NCBI GenBank assembly: GCA_024509875.1
Contig: JAMPIV010021226.1
Location: 502,001-566,000, forward strand
Source: Oreohelix idahoensis
Lineage: Eukaryota > Mollusca > Gastropoda > Stylommatophora > Oreohelicidae
Length of the DNA stretch: 64,000 bases
Reading direction: 5' to 3'
A program made the position numbers and the translations under genes. The notes under the pieces were generated by a model. That model had not been told where the DNA came from, did no database searches, and was given only the letters and a program-made list of their open reading frames with translations. Numbering within the stretch: position 1 is the first letter of the stretch; each line of letters begins with the position of its first letter. Positions 56,038 to 64,000 of the stretch are shown here, piece by piece.

Positions 56038-58473
56038 TGTGACGTACGTCTAGTTTGACTAGTGAATTTTCCCTGATATGATGGATGATTTAAAGGGACC
56101 TTTAACTTTTCATAACATTAGAACCCCTGAACATTTGTTGTAACTTTTCGTTTGCCAGAACGCATTCCACCGGGACTCATTTAGTAGGATACAGCGACGA
56201 GATCAAAGAGACAGACCGAGGGATCTTAGGGGAGACTATCGGCGCTATCAAAGACAGTAGTTTTCCCTGATACGAGACGCAGTTGCTTGCCGCTAATTTC
56301 GCGTCTCGGTGTCAATCGAGGAACCGAGCGAACGGGGGAAAGCGAAACGGGCAGCAGCGAGCGGATACGAAGACCAGGGGGCGGCTTCTTCTCTTGATTT
56401 GGCGGTCAGATCCCCAAAAGTTCGTGAGATCAAATAAGTTGTCAAGTTTATCATGTCCCACTCAACTTACATTTCATTTTAGCTAAATAGACCATGTAGA
56501 ACTAGACACGTTATCACTCGCTGGCCAGATCTTTACAGAAGCACTAGCTTTATTGAAATCTTGTTATAGATTTTCCCCTGGATTTTATATATATTTGCAG
56601 TGATTTCTATTTCTGTGCAAAGCGGTAATATATATTGTGTAAAGTGATCAGTGGTCTAGCTCAGTCATTCTATTTAAAGGGATTCTGTGTTAATTTAAAT
56701 CTATTTAATTAAACCATCTCAAGAGTTCCAGTTTTAAATATAATGATCTATCTATTATATTATTTCAAAAGATAATAGATGCTTAAATTAACTTTTAAAG
56801 TCGCGAAGGAATTTATAATTAATAAATTCAGTTAAGTCCTAGTTTTATAGATGTGGGTTTTTAACCACTAGAATTCGCGCAGTGTTTATTAAATACATAA
56901 TTAAATACTCGAGTGTATTATAGGCTTAACGGGAAATTCATCGCGCTTTAGAAGGTTATTTGTTTTCGGTATATTACATGTCTTTTTTTTTCTTTCATAC
57001 AGAGTGATCGTAACCTGTGCGATCCCAGCATTAAGAAAGCAATAAAGAAATCAATCTAAGCAAAGCAAAGCATAAACAGTGTGTAGAGTTCCCCTGACGC
57101 AGAACTTGTTGAGACTGTGTAAATTTTTAATCTTTGAGGCGATTCTATGTTTGGAATTCCGCTATCTAACTTATAGCAAAGAAAGCACACCCAAAGACAA
57201 ATTTAACGCACCATCAAACAACTTAAGTCGTAACGGGAAGAAGAACACTGGCCCGAGCTTTGTTAGTTTACTGACACAGAGAGATAATTCATAATTTCCT
57301 GAACAGTGATGTGACTAGTTTTCTCACTGGACTTAAACCATACCTCACGGATAAAGTGTACCAGCACGCGTAAGAATTTTATTATCCGCGGCATAGTCAA
57401 ATAGACCACACCATCCTCACCCCGGTATCAGAGACCGTGCCCTCCCATAGAAACTGTTATTAAGAAAAGAGACACAACTACAGATTCATTTTCCAGCGAT
57501 TACGGGATCCTTTTATGTGCTGACCGCCTACCCGATAATCTGGGGCTAGAACTTGAACAAACACTCATACATTTAGTTGAGGTGTAACTGCTGTTGTGTT
57601 ATTCTATGGAGTGCAAGATTTTTTCACAATCGGTAAGTGAGAGCAAGATGAGTGAAGGCCTTTGCTAGCGCGTGTATGAATGACAGGAAATTAATTCTTT
57701 TTGTGTGACCATTTTGTTAACTTGCTTACCTGGTAACATATATCTTTTCTGTATACCCTACATTGTTCCTTTAAGTGGGATAGTTGATAATTTGTTAACT
57801 CTGTTTAAAAACCACCTCCTTTCCATTTGCTTAGTAAAGGGAAGAACAGCTGGGAAGAACAGGTTTTTTTTTTTCTATCACCTATACCTAATTTTGTAAC
57901 ACCTCTTTCAGAGTAATTAACTTCACTGTTAGGTTAACGTACCTATGTTCCTGATATTATCTATCTTTGGACTGGGTTTATCTTTGTCTAATAAGCGGGA
58001 AGGGCTTAGTCGATACCAATCTTCTTCACCCCTTCCAAATTTGTTATTTGCATTTGTGTACTTATGATAATTTATGTAATATCTGATATTTTTAGTGATT
58101 GATGTTTAAAGTGAATAAAATCACCTAAACTCATTTAGTTCTGTGTGTTGGATATACCCAAAGCCCAACATTTCCCCTATTCGTTTAATATAGTTTGTAT
58201 CAACGTCGTGTGTGTGTTTGAAAACACCGAATCGGTGTGCGCGCAGATGCGAGTCTGGAAAACTGGCAAATAATTGTTTGACCAGGAGAGTGAAAGAGAA
58301 GATTGAGAGACACGATTTGTCGTAAATAAGTCTGTCTTTACTCTCCTCCAGCACGCTGTGAAGCAACTATTAAATCTCTACATTTTCTATCACTGAGCTT
58401 TCCATCATCATTTTCCACTCTAAACCGGACCACTATTTCTACGACTCTTTTCTCTCAAAATAAATTTACGACA
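56038..58473 (+). repeat. 5' LTR of Gypsy element B
   Basis: Starts TGTGACGTACG and ends TTTACGACA (2436 bp), defined by alignment of its start with 63826 and by the primer site after its end. An AATAAA signal lies at 58114-58119. No coding content is supported. Confidence 0.85.
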
Positions 58474-58478
58474 ATATT

Positions 58479-58497
58479 TGGCTGGCTCGTCTGGGAT
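58479..58497 (+). promoter_or_regulatory. Primer binding site, Gypsy B
   Basis: TGGCTGGCTCGTCTGGGAT follows the LTR after five AT-rich bases. GGCTCGTCYGGGAT resembles the complement of a tRNA-Pro 3' end, the primer used by several retroviruses. With the extra CT after TGG the identity is uncertain. Confidence 0.6.
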
Positions 58498-59288
58498 AAT
58501 TTTGAGATACATTTGATGCACACATATTTGTGGGCTGGTTCTGGGATCTTGAGCTACATTTGAGGCAATCGCATAGCCGGGTTAAAGATATTTTGAGTCT
58601 GATTTAGTTTGGGTCTAACTAGGTAGAGTGTGAATGATTTGTCTTTGTGAATTAGGGAAATAAATAAATAATTACACCCCTAGACAAACGTTCTTTAAGT
58701 ATTTGGGTTGTCCACACAGCATATTTACAGGTTGTTTTCTCTCCACAGCAGTAGAAAGTACAGATAAACAAATATATTTGCTATTTTAATTATCCTCTGG
58801 CGGAGATAATTATATTTCTTTCTTTATAAAAGTTGCTGGGATTGCGTGATTGTTTTACAGTCACTAAGGTTTTTGAAGTCAAAAAGAGTTGAGCTTAGCT
58901 AAAGACGGATTGTTCTGATTTTTAAAAATTAAGTTAACAACGTCTCATCTCAATAATTGACTTTAGGGACGGAGTTTGTTGTCAGAGATTTAAAATTTAG
59001 GGGAAATTTTTTTTTTCCTTTTAAATTGTTTTAATATAAATTTTTCTCTACTGTTAGTAAAAGTAGATTCTTTTCCAGTGTAACTTACCATTTAGTGGCA
59101 TAGTCGCTTGCGTTTAGAGCCTTAATTGCCAGATAATAGCAGCGATAAGTTTGCACAGTACAGGTAGGAGGTAACTCAAGAAAAAAAATTTTTTTTACTT
59201 TGGTTTTTTCTCGTAGCGGTTCAGAGTTCCTCCCTTTCGCGTTTCTTCTTACTAGTTCTCTAAGCATACTTCATCTTATTCTTTAACA

Positions 59289-60415
59289 ATGGCAGAGAGG
59301 ATAAAGATGAGGTCCATCTTGAGGCTGGAAGCGAAAGAGGCAGGATTAGATGCAGAAGCAGCAAACGCGTTTATTAACCAGGAATTGGAAATATATGACG
59401 CGGAGCAACAGAGAGCCGAAGCTGAGAGGAAGGCGGAGCAACAGAGAGCAGAAGCTGAGAGGAAGGAAGAGAAAGAAAGAACAGAGAGGAGAGAAGCCCA
59501 GGAGAGGGCAGATAAGAAAGAAGCGGAAGAACGTCTTTTGGAACAGAAGAAAATTGAAGCAGAGATGGAAACTCGCAGAGAGAGAGAGAGAGAGACAAGG
59601 AAAGACAGCATCAACTGGCGCTTAAGGCTCTAGAGAGTCGGGGCGCCTCTACTTCGACTAACGGAGAGCCGTCTTCGCCCCAGTCTCAATCAATGGACCT
59701 CTCCAGTACTCAATCTGCCCAATTAACTGCTATGTCGTTTTCTTTAGAATCTTTTCCTAGCCCTAACGAAAAAATTGACAGCTACCTAGAAAAATTCGAG
59801 AGACTCGCGAATCTTTATGGGTTAGAGAGTACCCGCTGGGCGCTCAAACTTTCAACGTCACTGAAAGGCAATGCTTATGACGTGTACACAAAGCTGGGAC
59901 CGAATCAACATGATTACGACATGTTGAAAAAGGCCTTACTACAGCAGTTTGAGATGACTGCCCGAAAGTTTCTGCAGTTGTTCAGAAACAGCCGAAAAGA
60001 GAGCACGGAAACATTTCCACAGTTCTCTTCACGTCTCACGGGTTATCTGACAAAGTGCATTGAATTATCTGACCTACCTCTTTCATATGAGGGACTCCTC
60101 GAACTTGTTCTTGTGGAGCAGATAAAATCCACTTTGTCGAATGAAACACGTAGATTTTTGGCTGAACAGGGGGCAGTCAGGCTTGAAGACATACTCAATA
60201 AAGCCGAACGCTATAGCAATGCAATGGCCGAACTTCCCAGCACTAAACGTAAACCCACCGATGAGCCATCTCGAAAACAGAATCTAGAACAGGCATCCTA
60301 TTCTTCCACTTCCTCTCAACATTATAACCAACGAGATAACAATACCCAGAAACCTCCCCAGGAAAAATCGAAATTCTACAAAACCCGATACCCCCCCCAA
60401 CAACAACAATTCTGA
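59289..60415 (+). CDS. gag: Gag polyprotein of Gypsy B, one frameshift
   Basis: The N-terminal 110 codons (from ATG 59289) are helical and then an E/R/A-rich coiled coil with a repeated EQQRAEAERK motif. The frame shifts at the GA repeat 59576-59597 and continues in the frame open to 60415. That part holds a capsid-like domain (SYLEKFERLANLYGLESTRW...FLQLFRNSRKESTETFPQF) colinear with Gypsy A residues 165-310. A basic Q/N/P-rich tail follows. No CCHC knuckle is visible, unlike Gypsy A. A second shift occurs at the C-run near 60391, after which the tail continues toward protease. Gag would form the particle that packages element RNA. Confidence 0.88.
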
Positions 60416-61030
60416 TCAACCCAACAAGCCTACGTGGCAGCGCGGCCACCAAGGTCAAGGAAAAGGGAAGACCCCTACACCAGGAACGTCTGATCAGGGC
60501 AAACAAACCGGTGCAAACCGCATTGGATGTTTGCATACAGCCTCGAAAGGTAGAGTCAATGTCAGTGATTCTCAACCTGAGGGGGACCGACCCTCAACTC
60601 GAGGAACTGTAATTTTGAACGGTACCTCCACTACTTGTCTTTTTGACACTGGATTAAGTTTTGATTGTATTGTCGCTAGGCACCTAGTCAAACCCGGTCA
60701 GGAGACAGAGGAAACCGTCAAACTTAGTGGAGTTTTCAGGAGTGATGCACCCAGGACGCTTCCTATCGCACTGGTAGAAATACACTCTGACTTTGTCAGA
60801 GGAGTTATTAAAGCGGCCATAATGGATGATCCGATCTACCCAGTTATCCTGGGATGTAGATATGTGTTCATTGGGAGACCTAAGGAGCCGATTGTGGCAG
60901 CGGTAACCACAAGAGGGCAAGCCAAGAAGGAGAGGGAGCCTGCGCCAAACTTGTTGCCGAATGAACTGAAGGAGGCGCAACAAAAGGACCCTACTCTGGC
61001 GCCCTGCTTTAAAAAAACTGCCCATGGCTA
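60400..61030 (+). CDS. pol: Aspartic protease of Gypsy B
   Basis: The frame through 60531-61031 contains TTCLFDTGLSFDCIVARHLV, where DTG is the aspartic protease active site, then a VILGCRYV flap/ILG-type motif typical of retropepsins. The continuation TRGQAKKERE matches the post-protease linker (MATLQVRSTSRQEE) of Gypsy A, showing exactly what Gypsy A lost. The frame breaks at the A7 run 61013-61019. Function: cleavage of Gag-Pol inside particles. Confidence 0.82.
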
Positions 61031-61235
61031 AGGACCCCAGACACAACGGAGACATCTTTTCTAAGGATGGTGTATTGTATCGTAGAACGGGCAACCCGGA
61101 CACGGGGAATAACCAGCTCCTAGTACCGACGCAGTACAGAAACCAGATCTTAGAAATGGGGCACTCTCTTCCCTTTAGCGGACACATGGGACAAAACGCC
61201 ACTATTCAGCGAATAAAAAAACCACTATTGGTGGC
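61020..61235 (+). CDS. pol: Integrase zinc-binding N-terminus of Gypsy B
   Basis: DGVLYRRTG, then VPTQYRNQILEMGHSLPFSG, H and QNATIQRIKK form the first half of an HHCC domain. The two cysteines (CAQC) come at the start of the next frame (61241). The break lies at the A-run near 61217, after which the expected HYWWPGMNSD-type sequence continues. Confidence 0.82.
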
Positions 61236-61240
61236 CAGGA

Positions 61241-63208
61241 ATGAACTCTGACATTGTCAGGTACGTGAAATCCTGCGCCCAGTGCCAACGGGTAGCACCC
61301 AAGCACTTGACACCCCCAGTACCTATGGGGCAAATGCCAATAGTAGGGACTCCATTTGAACGGGTTGCTGTCGACATTATTGGTCCTCTGGAAAAGACCA
61401 AAAGAAGGAACAGGTTCATCCTGACCTTAGTTGACACTTGCACTATGTGGGCCGAAGCCGTACCGCTACCATGCACTAATTCCAAGCATGTCGCAGAAGC
61501 CCTTGTGCAAATTTTTACACGGTTGGGATTCCCTCAACAAGTTTTGACGGACAATGGATCCCAATTCCGTAGCCTGTTAATGGAGGAGATCTTTAAGATC
61601 TTGAGGGCCAAACATATCCACACAAGTCCCTACCATCCGGCCGGAAATGGGCTCGTGGAACGTTTTAACGGTACCCTCACCATGATGTTACGTAAGCTGG
61701 GTCAGGAGAAACCGGAAGACTGGGACCAATATATATCGGCTGCCTTATTCGCCTACCGAGAGGTACCCCAAGCGTCTACGGGTTTTGCGCCAGCTACACT
61801 TTTATTTGGCAGACCTATTAAGGGGCCACTAGAAGCCTTACTTCGGTCCCTGACAGACCAGAAGGCTGACGAGACAGTCGTCTCTGCAAGCAAGTATGTA
61901 TCTGAGCTTAAGGAAAGGCTAAAGCTAGGATGGGATCTAGCTACTACCAACCTTAAGAAAGCCCGCGCTAAAATTACTAAAAGATACAACAAAGCTGCAA
62001 AAGAGAGAGAACTACAACCAGGGGAGAAAGTCCTATTGCTACTTCCAACCGGAAGCAATAAACTTCGCATCGGATGGCAAGGACCGTTTACCGTCCTTAA
62101 AAAGATCTCACGTACCAACTACAAGATCTCCATCAAAGGAAAGGAGAAGGTCTTCCACATAAATCTGCTAAAGAAATATTTGGAAAGACCGGTGCCATCC
62201 TCCGAGCATCTCCTGGCTGTCGCCATAGCAACGGAAGACGAGGAAGATGATGATGATGGTTGCATGGAGTATCCACTGCAACCCACAAAATCCTTTAAAG
62301 ATGTCAAGTTCGGCGACAATCTCTCACCAGAACAACAAACAGAAACTAGGGCTCTACTAAAACAGTACAGTGCAGTTTTAACGGATGTACCTGGTCGAAC
62401 AAATCTCATTGAATTTGATATGAAATTAACAAACGAGACCCCTGTTCAAACCAGAGTTTACCCCATCCCGTACGCTAAAGCTGATGCACTTCGCGGAGAA
62501 ATAGACAAGCTGCGTCAGGCAGGAATTATCAGTGAGTCTACATCTCCTTACAGCTCGAGCGTAGTGCTGTTGCAGAAGCCCAATAAGGAAGTTCGGCTGT
62601 GCATTGATTACAGGTTGCTAAACGCTGTAACGGAATTCCAGCCCGAACCTCTCCAAACTGTTTCTGAGTTGTTCACCAAGCTCAGCAAAGCTAAGATCTT
62701 CTCCAAGATTGACCTCAGTAAAGGTTATTATCAAATACCAGTCAAGGAGGAAATTAAACCTTTGTTAGCTTTCAGCACTAGTGAAGGACATTACACATTT
62801 AACGTGATGCCGTTCGGTTTGCATAATGCACCAGGAGTGTTCACCAGGATGATGAGGAAGCTTCTAGAACCTTTGCAAAGTCCCCATATCCATAATTTCA
62901 TGGATGACATCTTAATTGCATCGGAAACCTATGAAGAACATATTGCTACGGTTGCTATGCTCCTCAGGAGACTACAGGAAACGGGTCTCACAGCCAGACC
63001 TAGCAAATGTCTCATCGGGTTTGAACAGTTAGACTTCCTGGGGCACACTATTTCTCACGGATGCAGTTGGCCTATTAAGAAGAACGGAGAAAATAGTGGC
63101 AGCAAAAAGACCCCGAACGAAGAAAGACGTACGTTCCTTCATATCGCTATGTGCATACTATCAGAAGTACATCCAGAACTTCAACGGACTGACGGCACCT
63201 CTGACTGA
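61241..63208 (+). CDS. pol: Integrase core followed by reverse transcriptase (Gypsy B)
   Basis: A 655-codon frame. CAQC (12-15) completes the zinc site. The integrase core has D45 (VDIIGPL), D104 (TDNGSQF) and E140 (VERFNG), an exact D-35-E spacing. The C-terminal domain has GEKVLLLLP (261-269) and IGWQGPFTVL (277-286). Next come an acidic linker (EDEEDDDD) and RT: RLCIDYRLLN, KIDLSKGYYQIP with D491, MPFGLHNAPGVF and NFMDDILIA with D555-D556. Integrase and RT in one frame, in this order, prove the Gmr1-like arrangement. The frame leaves the correct phase near 63080, so the last 40 codons are spurious. Confidence 0.95.
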   Translation: MNSDIVRYVKSCAQCQRVAPKHLTPPVPMGQMPIVGTPFERVAVDIIGPLEKTKRRNRFILTLVDTCTMWAEAVPLPCTNSKHVAEALVQIFTRLGFPQQVLTDNGSQFRSLLMEEIFKILRAKHIHTSPYHPAGNGLVERFNGTLTMMLRKLGQEKPEDWDQYISAALFAYREVPQASTGFAPATLLFGRPIKGPLEALLRSLTDQKADETVVSASKYVSELKERLKLGWDLATTNLKKARAKITKRYNKAAKERELQPGEKVLLLLPTGSNKLRIGWQGPFTVLKKISRTNYKISIKGKEKVFHINLLKKYLERPVPSSEHLLAVAIATEDEEDDDDGCMEYPLQPTKSFKDVKFGDNLSPEQQTETRALLKQYSAVLTDVPGRTNLIEFDMKLTNETPVQTRVYPIPYAKADALRGEIDKLRQAGIISESTSPYSSSVVLLQKPNKEVRLCIDYRLLNAVTEFQPEPLQTVSELFTKLSKAKIFSKIDLSKGYYQIPVKEEIKPLLAFSTSEGHYTFNVMPFGLHNAPGVFTRMMRKLLEPLQSPHIHNFMDDILIASETYEEHIATVAMLLRRLQETGLTARPSKCLIGFEQLDFLGHTISHGCSWPIKKNGENSGSKKTPNEERRTFLHIAMCILSEVHPELQRTDGTSD

Positions 63209-63812
63209 CCTCACAAAGAAAGGTTGTCCTGATAAGGTCATATGGGATCAAAAGTGCGAACACGCGTATAGCACTTTGAAAGGACAGTTGTCTGCATACC
63301 CCATTTTGAGGTTGCCTGACCTCAAGAAACCTTTTGTACTGAGAGTCGACGCGTCAGGTCAGGGCATCGGGTCAACACTGCTTCAAGCCGATGACAGTGA
63401 CCTGAACATGCTATTTCCAGTTGCCTATGGCAGTCGGAAATTAAATAAAGCGGAACGGAACTACAGCGTAGTTGAAAGGGAATGTCTTGCTCTGATTGAC
63501 GGTATCAGACGCCATCATGAGTTTCTTTATGGTACATCTTTCACGGTGCAAACAGACCACGCTCCTTTAGCATTTCTTGGTGCCAATAAAGAATTTAACG
63601 CTAGGATCATGCGTTGGGCCCTCCTTCTAAGCGTCTATTCTTTCAAAGTGGAATATATTCCGGGAAGACAGAATGTCGGGGCTGATTTTCTGAGTAGAAA
63701 CTGGTCTACAGAGGAAGAAGAGCAAACTGAAGATACCACTCATCCTAAAATCACCAATCAGGTCACCTCCATTGTCAAAAATGAAAACATGAAAAAATGG
63801 TTTCATGTCTAA
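63080..63812 (+). CDS. pol: RNase H of Gypsy B
   Basis: The frame from 63096 begins in the RT connection (RPRTKKDVRSFISLCAYYQK) and carries RNase H residues in VLRVDASGQG, VERECLAL, VQTDHAPLAF and VGADFLSR. It ends at 63812 within a polypurine-rich segment directly before the 3' LTR, leaving no room for a trailing integrase. That supports integrase-first order as the real architecture and not a rearranged copy. Confidence 0.93.
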
Positions 63813-63825
63813 AAGTGGGGACGAT
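63811..63825 (+). promoter_or_regulatory. Polypurine tract, Gypsy B
   Basis: AAAAGTGGGGACGAT abuts the 3' LTR; it would prime plus-strand DNA synthesis. Confidence 0.75.
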
Positions 63826-64000
63826 TGTGACGTACGTCTAGTTTGACTAGTGAATTTTCCCTGATATGATGGATGATTTAAAGGGACCTTTAGCTTTTCA
63901 TAACATTAGAACCCCTGAACATTTGTTGTAACTTTTCGTTTGCCAGAACGCATTCCACCGGGACTCATGTAGGATACAGCGACGAGATCAAAGAGACAGA
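63826..64000 (+). repeat. 3' LTR of Gypsy B, first 175 bp
   Basis: Matches 56038 onward with one substitution (CTTTAGC versus CTTTAAC) and a 4-bp gap (CATGTAGG versus CATTTAGTAGG). It is cut by the window edge. Confidence 0.95.

Larger units (their letters stand above)
56038..64000 (+). mobile_element. Gmr1-like Ty3/Gypsy element B with PR-IN-RT-RNase H order (3' end outside window)
   Basis: 5' LTR 56038-58473, primer site 58479-58497, gag 59289-60415, pol to 63812, polypurine tract 63811-63825 and the start of the 3' LTR at 63826. Domain order is Gag, protease, integrase, RT, RNase H. That differs from the standard Gypsy order (integrase last) and matches the Gmr1-like group. Frames are broken at five to six places, most at homopolymer or dinucleotide runs, and no internal nonsense codon was seen. 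The 3' LTR runs off the end, so target duplication and overall LTR identity cannot be checked. Confidence 0.93.

Noticed and set aside
60684..61202. 172-codon minus frame
   Set aside because: Antisense of protease/integrase in Gypsy B.

Overview
The window is non-coding, repeat-dense nuclear DNA from an animal. I found no host protein gene, rRNA gene, prokaryotic operon or CRISPR array. Every long reading frame I recognise belongs to a transposable element, and the rest is tandem repeats, SINEs and unassigned AT-rich DNA. The mix (RTE-like and RNase H-bearing LINEs, tRNA-derived SINEs, Ty3/Gypsy elements with long LTRs, minisatellites) suits a large-genome invertebrate. A lophotrochozoan such as a mollusc is my guess, but the sequence does not settle the phylum.

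Layout. 1-955: RTE-like endonuclease fragment (-). 1.2-2.7 kb: SINE and two dispersed unknown repeats. 2.69-8.16 kb: an RNase H-bearing I-group-like LINE (-), with an RTE LINE nested in it (5763-7808, 13-bp target duplication) and an LTR-like insert (about 4945-5450). 8.7-9.0 kb: two LINE 3' scraps. 9.0-10.3 kb: a 27-bp minisatellite. 10.6-11.65 kb: a second RTE-like LINE (-) with a complete poly(A) SINE inside it. 12-15.4 kb: SINEs, LINE tails, an (AT)n run and a local duplication. 15.45-17.96 kb: a 118/71-bp satellite. 18.4-19.6 kb: SINEs and LINE tails. 20.1-21.6 kb: a 35-bp AT-rich minisatellite.

22032-30887 is a complete LTR element with a 5-bp target duplication. It carries one 646-codon Gag-like frame and no pol, and its LTRs contain a 68-bp tandem array. 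One LTR holds a TTAA-flanked MITE. 30.9-41.4 kb is mostly unassigned, with duplicated tRNA-like modules, dispersed repeats and another LINE tail.

41389-50390 is a complete Gypsy element (-) with near-identical 2.4-kb LTRs and a 5-bp target duplication. It lacks protease and the integrase core but keeps gag and RT-RNase H frames open. 51470-54681 is a 5'-complete but decayed RTE-like LINE with a 13-bp target duplication. 56038 to the window end is a second Gypsy element with gag, protease, integrase, RT and RNase H in that order. Both Gypsy elements place integrase before RT, the unusual Gmr1-like arrangement.

How they may interact (inference): the Gag-only element and the protease/integrase-deleted Gypsy would need proteins supplied in trans. 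The second Gypsy element, whose lesions lie mainly at homopolymer or dinucleotide runs, is the kind of element that could supply them. The SINEs would depend on LINE reverse transcriptases.
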